DNA from: Mycobacterium sp. shizuoka-1
GTDB taxonomy: Bacteria; Actinomycetota; Actinomycetes; Mycobacteriales; Mycobacteriaceae
DNA: 64,000 bases
Direction: 5' to 3'
Assembly: GCF_002723835.1 (NCBI RefSeq)
Contig: NZ_BEWG01000050.1
Coordinates: forward strand, 1 to 64,000
Below the pieces are notes generated by a model that worked only from the letters and a program-made list of their open reading frames with translations, had not been told where the DNA came from and ran no database searches. The first letter of the stretch is position 1. Each line of letters opens with the position of its first letter. Of this stretch, positions 28,917-38,055 are shown in pieces. The position numbers and the translations under genes were made by a program.

Positions 28917-30176
28917 CTAGATCTCGGGGCGGACGTCGAAGCGGTCGACGTAGAAGTCGAACTTCGAGCGTAGGTCCGCCGGTTCGACGCCGAAGTGCTT
29001 CTTGATGTCGTAGGGGATGCGTCCCTTGGCCCCGCGGCGGTTGTCGTCGACGTAGGCCTGAAAACGCTTGGCCACCTTGGGGGGAATATCGATACCCGCG
29101 CGCCGGTAGAACTCCTCGAGTATGGGCATCTCGTTGCCGTTCAGGTGATGGAAGCCGATGTCCAGACTGCGCTCGGCGGCCACCAGTTCCCGGTCGCGGA
29201 CGCAGGCGCTCAGCAGTCGGTGGATCCGGTCGGTCCAGTAGTCGACCAGCCAGTCCGGGTCGATACTGGTGCGGCGCAAGCGATCCGAGTAGGCCATCAT
29301 CGTGATGGCGGACTGGATCACCGCGACCGGGTCGCGGTGGGTGAAGGCGACGGTGGCGTCGGGGAACGTGGTCATCAGCGGTCCGAGTTGCTCGGCGTGC
29401 TGGGGGGATTTGAGAACCCAGGTTCGCGGGCCACGTAGAAATGTCAACGCCTGCAGGATCTTCCTCAGGTAGGCGTAGTGGCGGGTGTGGTCCAGGCCGA
29501 GGTAGAAGTCGCGCCAGACCGGAACGCGGGCATGCCATTCGAGCACGTAGCCGGCCATGTCGAGGTCGAGCAGCTCGACTTCCTCCTCGATGGCCTCGGG
29601 GAACCGGTCGTGCATGGCCGCCACGTACGGCGTGCTGGCCATCAGCGCCTCGTGCTCGGCCTTGACCCTGGCGTAGCGGGGGTCGAGACCGTCGATGCCG
29701 GCCCCCTGGCCGAGCGCGGGAATCGGGTCCTCGCTCTCCCAGTAGGGCAGCGCCCGCCGGCGCGGGTCCTGCGCGATCAGGTTCACCAGGTGGGTGGTGC
29801 CCGACCGGGGCATGCCGACCACGATCAGCGGCCGCTCGATCGGGATCGATTCGATCTCCGGATAGCGCCTCAGCAGGTCGGTCAACGACAGCCGGTTGCG
29901 CAGTTTACGAATCACTCTGGCGCGCAGAGTGTTTCGGCTAAGCTGGCGCAGTCCGGTGTCCGATTCGATGGCGGCGATGTGCGCGGCCAGCCGGTCGGCG
30001 AAACCGTCGTCGTCGGCCAGATCGTCGGCGCCGGCCGCCGCCACGGCCTCGGCCAGCATCGCGTCGACGTCGAAGGTCACCGGGCGGGACTCGGTGTAGT
30101 CGAGGATCTGGCGCTGAGTCTCGGTGAGCACCGGGGCGGTCAGGTCGTCGAGGTCCAGAGTCTCGGTCGACGCCAT
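28917..30176 (-). CDS. Sulfotransferase family protein (PAPS-dependent)
   Basis: 419 aa, ATG 30176 with AAGG upstream; a GTG two codons earlier is possible. The 5'-phosphosulfate-binding loop is IVVGMPRSGTTHLVNLIAQDP and the 3'-phosphate motif FTHRDPVAVIQSAITMM. The length and general layout match the large mycobacterial Stf-type families. These transfer sulfate from PAPS to hydroxyls of lipids or glycans. It leads a four-gene operon and faces the iclR-type regulator across 57 bp. Confidence 0.9.
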   Translation of the reverse strand: MASTETLDLDDLTAPVLTETQRQILDYTESRPVTFDVDAMLAEAVAAAGADDLADDDGFADRLAAHIAAIESDTGLRQLSRNTLRARVIRKLRNRLSLTDLLRRYPEIESIPIERPLIVVGMPRSGTTHLVNLIAQDPRRRALPYWESEDPIPALGQGAGIDGLDPRYARVKAEHEALMASTPYVAAMHDRFPEAIEEEVELLDLDMAGYVLEWHARVPVWRDFYLGLDHTRHYAYLRKILQALTFLRGPRTWVLKSPQHAEQLGPLMTTFPDATVAFTHRDPVAVIQSAITMMAYSDRLRRTSIDPDWLVDYWTDRIHRLLSACVRDRELVAAERSLDIGFHHLNGNEMPILEEFYRRAGIDIPPKVAKRFQAYVDDNRRGAKGRIPYDIKKHFGVEPADLRSKFDFYVDRFDVRPEI

Positions 30177-30203
30177 GTCCACGCACCTTGTCCGGCTTGT
30201 CAG

Positions 30204-30219
30204 CGTCGAATATTCGACG
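30204..30219. promoter_or_regulatory. Perfect 16-bp palindrome between the sulfotransferase operon and the IclR gene
   Basis: CGTCGAATATTCGACG is a perfect palindrome centred 15-16 bp in front of the regulator's start region and 28 bp before the sulfotransferase start. It is the only strong dyad in the 57-bp divergent spacer. IclR-family proteins bind such palindromes as dimers, so it is the best candidate operator for both directions. Confidence 0.7.
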
Positions 30220-30233
30220 TACTGTTCGGAAAT

Positions 30234-31133
30234 ATGACGCTCAAGGTAGACCCTGCCCAGACGGCGGGTCAAGCGTCCTCCCCGCCCACCGGACGGGTGA
30301 TCGCCGTGATGGAAATGCTCGGTGCCGATCCGGCCCGCCAGTTCTCGCTAGCCGAAATCTCGCGCGGCCTCGGCATCAGCCGGGCCACCGGCCACGCGAT
30401 CCTGGCCACGCTGGTCGCGCACGAGTGGGTGACCCGCGACCCCCGGTCGGCCAGGTACTCCTGGGGACCGGCGATCGCCAGCTTGGCCAAACCCGCCGAC
30501 CTGTTTCGCGGCGAACTGCAGGCACTGGCTGCCGCCACCGGCACGCAGGTGTATCTGGCCCGCCGTGAGGCGAACAGCCTGGTGATCGTCGACGTCGCCG
30601 GCGAAAGCGTGACCGCACCCCGGATCGGGCGCGGAACCCGCACACCGTTCGTCGCCCCGTTCGGCCGGGACTACGTCGCGTGGTCCCCGCCGGTGGCGCA
30701 GCGTGCCTGGCTCGAGGCGATCGGCCTGCCCAGCGACGCACTGCGGGCGCGGATTTCGGCCGTGCTCGACGAGACCCGGACCCGCGGCTACGTCGTGGAA
30801 CGGCTGACCCGGGAGTATCTGCGGGTGTATTCGGCGCTGCAGGCGCTGTCGGGTGACGGCGAGGTGGATGCGATCACCGCGCAGCTCGCCCGGGCGTTCG
30901 CCGATCTCAGCGTGATCGACGTCCTGCCAGACGAATTGGGCGACGGCGCCGAGCACAGCATCGCCACGGTGTCGGCGCCGATCGCAGCAGCCGACGGGGC
31001 GGTGGTCATGTCGGTCACCGCCGCGCCGTTCGCCACGCTGGACGCCGCGGCGATCACCGGCCTGGGCGCACAGGTCCGGCGGGCGGCCGCCGCGATCGGC
31101 GGCCGGCTGGACCGGTACGGCGATCAGGCCTGA
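30234..31133 (+). CDS. IclR-family transcriptional regulator
   Basis: 299 aa from ATG 30234. The N-terminal winged helix (about 18-75; RVIAVMEMLGADPARQFSLAEISRGLGISRATGHAILATL) has the IclR form. The C-terminal effector domain (about 90-260) shows the TQVYLARREANSLVIVDVAG segment and PFVAPFGRDYVAW, where the family usually has a small polar ligand pocket. It diverges from the sulfotransferase operon and overlaps no gene. It converges on the RidA gene with 1 bp between stops. Likely role: controlling the divergent operon and itself through the palindrome. Confidence 0.92.
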   Translation: MTLKVDPAQTAGQASSPPTGRVIAVMEMLGADPARQFSLAEISRGLGISRATGHAILATLVAHEWVTRDPRSARYSWGPAIASLAKPADLFRGELQALAAATGTQVYLARREANSLVIVDVAGESVTAPRIGRGTRTPFVAPFGRDYVAWSPPVAQRAWLEAIGLPSDALRARISAVLDETRTRGYVVERLTREYLRVYSALQALSGDGEVDAITAQLARAFADLSVIDVLPDELGDGAEHSIATVSAPIAAADGAVVMSVTAAPFATLDAAAITGLGAQVRRAAAAIGGRLDRYGDQA

Positions 31134-31134
31134 G

Positions 31135-31539
31135 TCAGCCCCAGCCGTCGGCGCGCCAGCACACCCAGTCGATCTCGACCAGCGCGCCGACCGCAAGGCC
31201 GGTGGTGCCCACACAGGTGCGGCTGGGCAGCCGGTCGGGAAACCACGGCGCGTAGGCCGCGTTGAACGCGCCGTAGTCGGTCCAGTCGGTCAGATACGCC
31301 CGCACCGACACCACGTCGGCCAGCGCCCCGCCGCACAATTCGGTGACCCGCAACAGGTTGGCCAGCACCTGGTCGGTCTGGGTGGCGACGTCGTCGCCGA
31401 CCAGTGCACCGGAGGTGTCGGTGGGCATCTGCCCGGTCACGTACAAGGTCTGGCCCGCGGCGGTCGCGTGGGAGAACGGCGCCACCGCGGGCGGGACACC
31501 GTCGGCCGGGGTGAACGTGAACGCCCGGATTCCAGTCAT
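31135..31539 (-). CDS. RidA (YjgF/YER057c) family protein
   Basis: 134 aa, ATG overlapping the acetamidase stop by 4 bp. RidA proteins hydrolyse reactive enamine/imine intermediates and release ammonia. SHATAAGQTLYVTGQMPTD and NLLRVTELCGGALADVVSVRAYLTD fit the family. The catalytic Arg expected near residue 105 is within DRLPSRTCVGTTGL, and the terminal EIDWVCWRADGWG is a normal ending. Coupled translation with an amidase suggests a role in catabolism of a nitrogen compound. Confidence 0.92.
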   Translation of the reverse strand: MTGIRAFTFTPADGVPPAVAPFSHATAAGQTLYVTGQMPTDTSGALVGDDVATQTDQVLANLLRVTELCGGALADVVSVRAYLTDWTDYGAFNAAYAPWFPDRLPSRTCVGTTGLAVGALVEIDWVCWRADGWG

Positions 31540-32570
31540 GCCGCGGGATTATGCCAGCGTGGGAAGCAGCGCTTGTCGATTCGGCCGTGCACACCCTGGC
31601 GCTGGTCGACCACCTGGGTGACGGTGAAATCCACCGCCACCGACATGAACGAGTAGGCGTCGGCGCGGGACAGCCCGAAGTGGGTCTGCAGCAGCTGCAG
31701 CGTGCGCAGGGTCGCGCATTTCATCGCCGCGTCCAGGCTGTCCCCGAAGCCGTGTACCAGCAGTTCCGTCGAGGTCTCCAGTACCGGCACGGTGAACGGT
31801 AGGTCACGCCGAATCGTCAAGCGCAGCAACCCGTTCAGTGACGATTCCAGGGCGGTACCGCTGACCTCACCGTCACCCTGCGAGACGTGCGGGTCGCCGA
31901 CCGACAACAGGGCTCCCGGCACCTGGACCGGGTAGTACATCCGGCCACCGGCGCCGACGCGCCAGTTGTCGACGTTGCCGCCGTGATCACCGGGCGGAAC
32001 CGAGGAGACCCGCACCGGCTCGGCCGGCGCCACCCCCATGGTGCCGAAGTGCGGGCGCAGCGGGACCACCACGCCGGGTAACGCCGGCTCCCGGTGGGCG
32101 GCATCAGGCACGACGATGGTGCCCGGCTCGTTGGCCAGCGGGGTCGCGGTCCAGTCGTAACCGAACAGCGCGCGACCCAGCAGCGCGTCGACGTCGAGTT
32201 CGTAGACGGTCACCCGTTCGACGGGGATCTCGTTGTAGAGGTAGCCCCAGTGCCCCGCCAGGTTGGATCCATACGGTAGCCGCGGAGTGGCCTCCAGGAT
32301 GTCGACCTGGAGCACGTCACCCGGGCGGGCCCCGGCCACCGCGATCGGTCCGGTGAGAATGTGCGGACCCGGCCCGCGGTCGTCCACCTCGGCGAACACC
32401 CGCGAAATGCCGTCGTCCATCAGCAGATCCGGCGCATCGCCGGCGTGATGGGTCAGCGTCTCGATCGCCACCAGGTCACCCGATGCGACCGTCAGGGCGG
32501 GCGTCTGGCGCGGATCGAAGAACCCCCAGTGCACCGTCTGCGCTGACGCGGGAAGGTGGTGCACCGTCAT
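31536..32570 (-). CDS. Acetamidase/formamidase family protein
   Basis: 344 aa, ATG start. The FmdA_AmdA family hydrolyses short amides to acids and ammonia, though many members have unknown substrates. Visible features are VHWGFFDPRQTPALTVASGD near the N-terminus, the metal-rich core ETLTHHAGDAPDLLMDDG, GPHILTGPIAVAGARPGDVLQVDI, DPHVSQGDGEVSGTALE and the SVAVDFTVTQVVD ending. It precedes and overlaps the RidA gene, so the two form an operon. It lies 55 bp after the stop of the response regulator and could be co-transcribed with it. Confidence 0.92.
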   Translation of the reverse strand: MTVHHLPASAQTVHWGFFDPRQTPALTVASGDLVAIETLTHHAGDAPDLLMDDGISRVFAEVDDRGPGPHILTGPIAVAGARPGDVLQVDILEATPRLPYGSNLAGHWGYLYNEIPVERVTVYELDVDALLGRALFGYDWTATPLANEPGTIVVPDAAHREPALPGVVVPLRPHFGTMGVAPAEPVRVSSVPPGDHGGNVDNWRVGAGGRMYYPVQVPGALLSVGDPHVSQGDGEVSGTALESSLNGLLRLTIRRDLPFTVPVLETSTELLVHGFGDSLDAAMKCATLRTLQLLQTHFGLSRADAYSFMSVAVDFTVTQVVDQRQGVHGRIDKRCFPRWHNPAA

Positions 32571-32625
32571 AAGCGTCAGATCATGCCAGCACGGGTGCCC
32601 CGGCGCGCGGCGAAGACGACCGGGC

Positions 32626-33297
32626 TCAGCGGGCGTGGTAGCGGCGCTCGGGTCGACCGGCGCCGTACTGCAGCCGCAGCCCCACCGTGCCGGTGCTCAG
32701 GAAGTGCTCGAGGTAGCGGCGTGCGCTGACCCGGGAGATGCCCACCAGCTCGGCGCATTCGGCCGCGGACACCTCACCGGCACCGCGCACGGCGTCGAGC
32801 ACCAGCTGCCCGGTCTCGGCCCCAAGTCCCTTCGGCATCGCCTTCGGTGCCGGCTCGGCAGCCGCGGGTGAATGCCCGAAGAGGGTGTCGACGAAACCCT
32901 GGTCGACGCCGACTGCCGCGCCCAGCGCGTCGGCGCGGGCGGCGAACGACTCCAATTTCGTTCGCAGCTGGTCGAACTCGAACGGTTTGATCAGATAGTC
33001 AGCGGCGCCACCGTCGAGGGCACCGGTGACCGTGTCCAGTTCCCGGGCCGCGGTGATCATGATGACGCCGACGGTGTCGCCGTGAGCCCGCAACCGTTGC
33101 AGCACCTGCAGGCCGGTCATGTCGGGCAGGTACACGTCGAGCAGGATCAGCGCGGGGCGCAGCCGGCGGGCGACTTCCAGTGCGGCAGCTCCGGTGTGGG
33201 CCACCTCGACCGTTCGGAATCCCTCGATGCGGTCGACGAAGCGGCGGTGGATCTCGGCGACCATGAAGTCGTCGTCCACGACGAGGACCTCACGCAT
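32626..33297 (-). CDS. Response regulator of the CitB/DcuR (MaeR) type
   Basis: 223 aa, ATG start overlapping the kinase stop by 8 bp. The receiver domain occupies 1-120 with VVDDDF at the acidic pocket, the phosphorylated Asp54 in LILLDVYLPDM, Thr in MITAARE and Lys in YLIKPFEF. The C-terminal region (about 160-223) is a helix-turn-helix of the CitB type (SAAECAELVGISRVSARRYLEHFL). Genes of this type respond to di- and tricarboxylates, which fits the divergent tct operon. Confidence 0.93.
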   Translation of the reverse strand: MREVLVVDDDFMVAEIHRRFVDRIEGFRTVEVAHTGAAALEVARRLRPALILLDVYLPDMTGLQVLQRLRAHGDTVGVIMITAARELDTVTGALDGGAADYLIKPFEFDQLRTKLESFAARADALGAAVGVDQGFVDTLFGHSPAAAEPAPKAMPKGLGAETGQLVLDAVRGAGEVSAAECAELVGISRVSARRYLEHFLSTGTVGLRLQYGAGRPERRYHAR

Positions 33298-34921
33298 GGC
33301 TCACCGACTCGATCCGGGGCAGCCGGGCCACGAACAGGGCGCCGCCACCGTCGGCGTCGTACACCTGCGCCGTACCGCCGTGCTGGGCGGTGATGAGCCT
33401 GACCAAGGCCAGCCCTATCCCGCGGCCACCGGCGACGTCCGGTTTGGACGTCACACCCCTGGCGAAGATCTGGGTGCGAAGCGGTTGCGGCACACCGGGT
33501 CCGGAGTCGGCGACCTCGATGACGAGGCCGTCGCTGTCGTCCACCCGCACAGTGACTCGCGACGCTGCCGTGCCTTCCGAGACGTCCACCGCGTTGTCGA
33601 TCAGATTGCCCAGCACCGTGATCGCATCGGTGGCCGGCGCCGGGCTCAACACACCCAGGTGGGAATCCTCGGTCAAGTGCAGCGACACCCCACTCTCGGC
33701 GGCCAGCGTGGTCTTGGCGATCAGCAGTGCGGCCACGGCCGGATCGGTGATGCGCTGGGTGACAGCGTCGCTGATCTCCGCGCGGCGGCGGGTCAGCGCG
33801 CCGACCAGGTCGCGCACCGAGTCGTACTCACCCAGCTGGACCAGCCCGGAGATGGTGTGCAGCTGGTTTGCGAACTCGTGGGTCTGGGCGCGCAACGTGT
33901 CGGTCACGCTCTTGTGCGAGGACAGCTGCGCCTGCATCGACGCCAGCTCGGTGCTGTCGCGCATGGTGGTGACCGACCCGATCCGCTGACCCTGGCTGGT
34001 CGCCGAGCGTCGGTTGAGCGCGAGCACCCGGTTGGGGGTGGCGATGACGACGTCGTGGCCGTCCTCGCCGGAGAGCAGGAAGTCGGCCACCGCCGGGTCG
34101 ATCCCGGCGTCGCGCACCCGGCGGTTCACCGCGTCCGCGCCGATGCCGAGCAGTTCTTGCGCGCTGTCGTTGACCACGGTGATCACCCCGTCGGTGTTCA
34201 CCCCGATGACGCCTTCACGGATGCTGTGCAGCAACGCTTCTCGATGTTCGGCCAGCCCGGCGATCTCGGCGACCTCCAGACCACGGGTGTGCCGCTTGAT
34301 CCGCCGGGACAACAACCACGAGGCGAACAGACCCAGCGCCGCTCCCACTCCGAGATACACCAGGAGCCGTTCACCGGCCCCGCTGAGAAGCTGCCACACC
34401 GACGGGTAGGGCTCGCTGACCGACACCACCGAGAGCACCCTGCCGTCGGTGGACAGGATGGGGACCTGCCCCACCAACGCGTGGCGGCCGTCGATGTCGA
34501 GGTCGCCGAACCACGCCCTGCCCTCGACGACCCGACTGGGGCCGAAGTCCGCGCTGCGGCCCACCCGTGACGGGTCGGTGGACACCCGCACCCGACCGGA
34601 CGGATCGATGATCTCGGCCAGCCCGGCCCCGGACAGCGCCACCGCCCGGTCGACATCCGGCGCCAGCATCTGGGCCGCGAACGGGTCGGCGTACCGGTCC
34701 CGCACGAGCGGCGTCGACGCCACGTTCTCGGCGACGGCGATCATCCGCTGTCCGCGCACATCACGGAACTCCTTGGTCGACTGGGCGATCGACACCGCAG
34801 CCACGGCGATCAGCACGACCGCCACCACGAGCAACTGGAAGACGAGGAACTGACCCGCCAGGCTGCGACCGCTACGTGCCAGCGATGACCACAACGACCA
34901 CAACTTCCTCTGCGACCTCAA
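33290..34921 (-). CDS. Sensor histidine kinase of the CitA/DcuS type
   Basis: 543 aa if TTG 34921 is the start; a TTG at 34903 (after AGAGGAAG) is an alternative, so the first residues are uncertain. Two membrane segments (about 23-43 and 178-198) enclose an extracytoplasmic sensor domain. A PAS domain follows (about 220-330), then the kinase core with the H-box QTHEFANQLHTISGLVQLG, N-box NLIDNAVDVSEG and G-box DSGPGVPQPL and GRGIGLAL. This is the carboxylate-sensor arrangement. It is encoded divergently from tctC. Confidence 0.92.
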   Translation of the reverse strand: MRSQRKLWSLWSSLARSGRSLAGQFLVFQLLVVAVVLIAVAAVSIAQSTKEFRDVRGQRMIAVAENVASTPLVRDRYADPFAAQMLAPDVDRAVALSGAGLAEIIDPSGRVRVSTDPSRVGRSADFGPSRVVEGRAWFGDLDIDGRHALVGQVPILSTDGRVLSVVSVSEPYPSVWQLLSGAGERLLVYLGVGAALGLFASWLLSRRIKRHTRGLEVAEIAGLAEHREALLHSIREGVIGVNTDGVITVVNDSAQELLGIGADAVNRRVRDAGIDPAVADFLLSGEDGHDVVIATPNRVLALNRRSATSQGQRIGSVTTMRDSTELASMQAQLSSHKSVTDTLRAQTHEFANQLHTISGLVQLGEYDSVRDLVGALTRRRAEISDAVTQRITDPAVAALLIAKTTLAAESGVSLHLTEDSHLGVLSPAPATDAITVLGNLIDNAVDVSEGTAASRVTVRVDDSDGLVIEVADSGPGVPQPLRTQIFARGVTSKPDVAGGRGIGLALVRLITAQHGGTAQVYDADGGGALFVARLPRIESVSHA

Positions 34922-34923
34922 GA

Positions 34924-34937
34924 GTGACGGCAGTCAC
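34924..34937. promoter_or_regulatory. Dyad in the kinase/tctC divergent promoter region
   Basis: GTGAC and GTCAC arms are separated by 4 bp (GGCA). The dyad is next to the kinase start and 69 bp before tctC. It is a possible binding site of the response regulator, or of a repressor, but arms of 5 bp are short. Confidence 0.35.
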
Positions 34938-35005
34938 GTCCACGCACCAGTATTGCTGAACATCACAGTGGAAAGAACTGTTCTCGAGAGGAACGGGGTC
35001 GACGA

Positions 35006-35995
35006 ATGGTGCGACGCAGCGCCACCCGGCTTGCGGCGATCGTCACGGCACTGGCAGTAGCGCTGCTGTTGGCCGGGTGCGGCGTGACGCGCGGCGACGA
35101 TCCGTCCGGGCTGCACCGGTTGCGAATGATGGTGCCGAACAGCCCCGGCGGCGGTTACGACCTGACCGCGCGAACCGCGGTGAAGATCATGGAAGACCAA
35201 GACATCACCGGCCGGGTCGAGGTGTTCAACGTGCTCGGCGCCGGCGGCACGGTCGCGATGGCCCGGCTGATGAACGAGCGTGGCAACGACGACCTGATGA
35301 TGACGATGGGTCTGGGCGTCGTCGGTGCGACCTACACCAACGGATCCAAGATCAAGGCCTCCGACGCGACGGCCATCGCCAAGCTGATCGAGGATCCGGG
35401 CGCGATCTTCGTGCCCGCCGACTCGCCGTTCAAGACGGTCGCCGACTTCGTGGCGGCATGGAAGGCCGATCCGAGCTCGGTGACGATCGGCGGCGGCTCC
35501 TCACCGGGCGGGCCCGATCACCTGTTCCCCATGGAGGTCGCCAAGAAGGTCGGGGTCGACCCGCGACAGGTCAACTTCATCACCTATGACGGCGGCGGTG
35601 ACCTGCTGACCGCGCTACTGGGGAAGAAGATCACCGTGGGAACGTCAAGCCCCGGCGAGCTGATCGACCAGATCGAAGCCGGCCAGCTGCGGGTGCTCGC
35701 GGTGTCGAGCGCGCAGCGGGTCGAGGGCATCGACGCACCGACGCTCACCGAGTCCGGCATCGACCTCACGTTCGCCAACTGGCGCGGTGTTCTTGCACCG
35801 CCCGGCATTTCGGACAAGGCCAAGAGCGAGATGGTCAAAGCGCTCGAAGAGCTGCACGGTACGCAGCAATGGAAGGACGCGCTGGCCAAGAACGGCTGGA
35901 CGGACGCCTTCGTCACCGGCGCGGCGTTCGAACAATTCCTTGTCGACCAGGACAACCGGGTCTCGTCGACCCTGACCGAATTGGGGCTGCTGTGA
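35006..35995 (+). CDS. tctC: Tripartite tricarboxylate transporter, substrate-binding lipoprotein TctC
   Basis: 329 aa, ATG start. The signal peptide carries a lipobox LLAGC, with Cys near residue 26, so the mature protein is a lipoprotein outside the membrane. The TctC fold shows MVPNSPGGGYDLTARTAVKIME near the N-terminus and the NVLGAGGTVAMARL and TYDGGGDLLTALLG ligand-loop segments. It delivers a carboxylate to the TctAB channel. The stop overlaps tctB by 4 bp. Confidence 0.93.
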   Translation: MVRRSATRLAAIVTALAVALLLAGCGVTRGDDPSGLHRLRMMVPNSPGGGYDLTARTAVKIMEDQDITGRVEVFNVLGAGGTVAMARLMNERGNDDLMMTMGLGVVGATYTNGSKIKASDATAIAKLIEDPGAIFVPADSPFKTVADFVAAWKADPSSVTIGGGSSPGGPDHLFPMEVAKKVGVDPRQVNFITYDGGGDLLTALLGKKITVGTSSPGELIDQIEAGQLRVLAVSSAQRVEGIDAPTLTESGIDLTFANWRGVLAPPGISDKAKSEMVKALEELHGTQQWKDALAKNGWTDAFVTGAAFEQFLVDQDNRVSSTLTELGLL

Positions 35996-36513
35996 GCGTT
36001 GACGACCGGCAGACGGAGCAGCCGGCACGCGCTGTGGACTACGCGCAATACGTGGTGGTGGCCGTTCTGGTTCTCGTCGGTGGGTTCCTGGTCTACAGCG
36101 GGCTGACGCTGGATGCGGGGTTCGCCAAGGTCGATCCCGTTGGGCCCAAGTTCTTTCCGTTGGTCATCGGCAGCGCCGCGCTGGTGCTCGCGGTGATCCT
36201 GGCCGTCGCGATCCCGCGCGGCAGCAAGGGTGAGGCCGACGCCGGCGAGGACATCGACCCCGAGGCGCCGGGGGACTGGCGTACCGTCGGGCTGCTGATC
36301 GCGCTGTTCGTCGCGATGATCCTGCTGGTCAATCCGCTGGGCTGGGTGATCACCAGCGCGTTGTTCTTCGCCGGTGCGGCAACGATTCTGGGTAGCCGGC
36401 ACTACGTGCGCAACGTCGTCATCGGAGTTGTTGTGGCGCTGGCCAGCTTCTACGCGTTCTACTCCGGGCTCGGGATCCCGCTGCCCGCCGGCATCTTGGA
36501 CGGGATTCTGTAG
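35992..36513 (+). CDS. tctB: Tripartite tricarboxylate transporter, small membrane subunit TctB
   Basis: 173 aa, GTG overlapping the tctC stop. About four membrane segments are visible (about 19-39, 55-75, 98-118, 122-165 in two parts). The family is poorly conserved, but its size, hydrophobicity and position between tctC and tctA are diagnostic. It ends with a TAG directly followed by the tctA ATG. Confidence 0.9.
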   Translation: MSVDDRQTEQPARAVDYAQYVVVAVLVLVGGFLVYSGLTLDAGFAKVDPVGPKFFPLVIGSAALVLAVILAVAIPRGSKGEADAGEDIDPEAPGDWRTVGLLIALFVAMILLVNPLGWVITSALFFAGAATILGSRHYVRNVVIGVVVALASFYAFYSGLGIPLPAGILDGIL

Positions 36514-38055
36514 ATGGACAACCTCAACTGGCTGCTGCAAGGGTTCGCCGAGGCGGCGACCCCGATGAACCTGCTGTACGCCGTGATCGGTGTGCTCCTG
36601 GGCACCGCGGTGGGGGTGCTGCCCGGTATCGGCCCGGCGATGACGGTGGCCCTGCTGCTTCCGATCACCTACAACGTCAGCCCGAGTGCGGCGTTCATCA
36701 TGTTCGCCGGCATCTTCTACGGCGGGATGTACGGCGGATCCACCACGTCGATCCTGCTGAACACGCCGGGGGAGTCGTCGTCGGTGATCACCGCGATCGA
36801 GGGCAACAAGATGGCGAAAGCGGGCCGGGCCGCGCAGGCGTTGGCCACCGCGGCCATCGGCTCGTTCGTCGCGGGCAGTATCGGCACCGCGCTGCTGGCC
36901 GCGTTCGCGCCCGCGATCTCGCGGTTCGCGGTCACCCTCGGCGCCCCGTCGTATCTGGCGATCATGCTCTTCGCGTTGGTGGCGGTGACGGCGGTGCTGG
37001 GCTCCTCGAAGCTGCGCGGCGCCATCTCGCTGGTGCTCGGTCTGGCGATCGGCATCGTCGGCATCGACTTCCTCACCGGCCAGCCCCGGGCCACATTCGG
37101 GATCCCGCAACTGTCGGACGGCATCGACATCGTGGTGATCGCGGTTGCGATCTTCGCTGTGGGCGAGGCGCTTTGGGTGGCCGCGCACCTGCGCAGGCGG
37201 CCGGCCGATGTGATCCCGGTGGGACGACCGTGGATGGGCCGCGAGGACTGGCGGCGGTCCTGGAAGCCGTGGCTGCGCGGCACCGCGTTCGGGTTTCCGT
37301 TCGGTGCGCTACCCGCGGGTGGGGCCGAACTGCCCACGTTCTTGAGCTACATCACGGAGAAGAAGTTGTCCAAGCATCCGGAGGAGTTCGGCCGGGGCGC
37401 GATCGAGGGTGTGGCCGGTCCCGAGGCGGCCAACAACGCCTCCGCCGCAGGCACCCTGGTGCCGATGCTGTCGCTGGGCCTGCCGACCAACGCGACCGCC
37501 GCGGTCATGCTCACCGCCTTCGTCTCGTACGGAATCCAGCCTGGGCCAACGCTGTTCAGCAAGGAACCGCTGCTGATCTGGACGCTGATCGCCAGCCTGT
37601 TCATCGGCAACTTCCTGCTGTTGGTGCTCAACCTGCCGCTGGCGCCGCTGTGGGCCAAACTGCTGCGCACACCGCGGCCGTATCTGTACGCCGGCATCCT
37701 GTTCTTCGCCACCCTCGGGGCGTTCGCGGTGAACGTGCAGCCGCTCGATCTGGCCCTGCTGCTGTTGTTCGGACTGCTCGGTCTGATGATGCGCCGCTTC
37801 GGACTTCCGGTGCTGCCGCTGATCATCGGCGTCATCCTGGGCCCGCGCATCGAACGCCAGCTGCGGCAGAGCCTGCAGCTGGGCGGCGGCGACTGGTCGA
37901 GTCTGTTCACCGAGCCGGTCGCGATCGTCACCTACGTGTGCATGGTGGTGCTGCTGGCCATCCCGCTGGTGCTGCGGCTGCTGCATCGCGACGAGGAGAC
38001 CCTGCTGGTCGTCGAGGACGACAAGGACCAAAGAGAGAAGGCCCAGACCTCATGA
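36514..38055 (+). CDS. tctA: Tripartite tricarboxylate transporter, large membrane subunit TctA
   Basis: 513 aa, ATG immediately after the tctB stop. About 12 membrane segments can be counted. Signature motifs are [20 protein letters not shown] near residue 30, [19 protein letters not shown], and the second-half repeat [32 protein letters not shown]. TctA forms the transport path, driven by ion gradients. It overlaps the following stress-protein gene by 4 bp. The C-terminal tail is short and charged. Confidence 0.95.
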   Translation: MDNLNWLLQGFAEAATPMNLLYAVIGVLLGTAVGVLPGIGPAMTVALLLPITYNVSPSAAFIMFAGIFYGGMYGGSTTSILLNTPGESSSVITAIEGNKMAKAGRAAQALATAAIGSFVAGSIGTALLAAFAPAISRFAVTLGAPSYLAIMLFALVAVTAVLGSSKLRGAISLVLGLAIGIVGIDFLTGQPRATFGIPQLSDGIDIVVIAVAIFAVGEALWVAAHLRRRPADVIPVGRPWMGREDWRRSWKPWLRGTAFGFPFGALPAGGAELPTFLSYITEKKLSKHPEEFGRGAIEGVAGPEAANNASAAGTLVPMLSLGLPTNATAAVMLTAFVSYGIQPGPTLFSKEPLLIWTLIASLFIGNFLLLVLNLPLAPLWAKLLRTPRPYLYAGILFFATLGAFAVNVQPLDLALLLLFGLLGLMMRRFGLPVLPLIIGVILGPRIERQLRQSLQLGGGDWSSLFTEPVAIVTYVCMVVLLAIPLVLRLLHRDEETLLVVEDDKDQREKAQTS

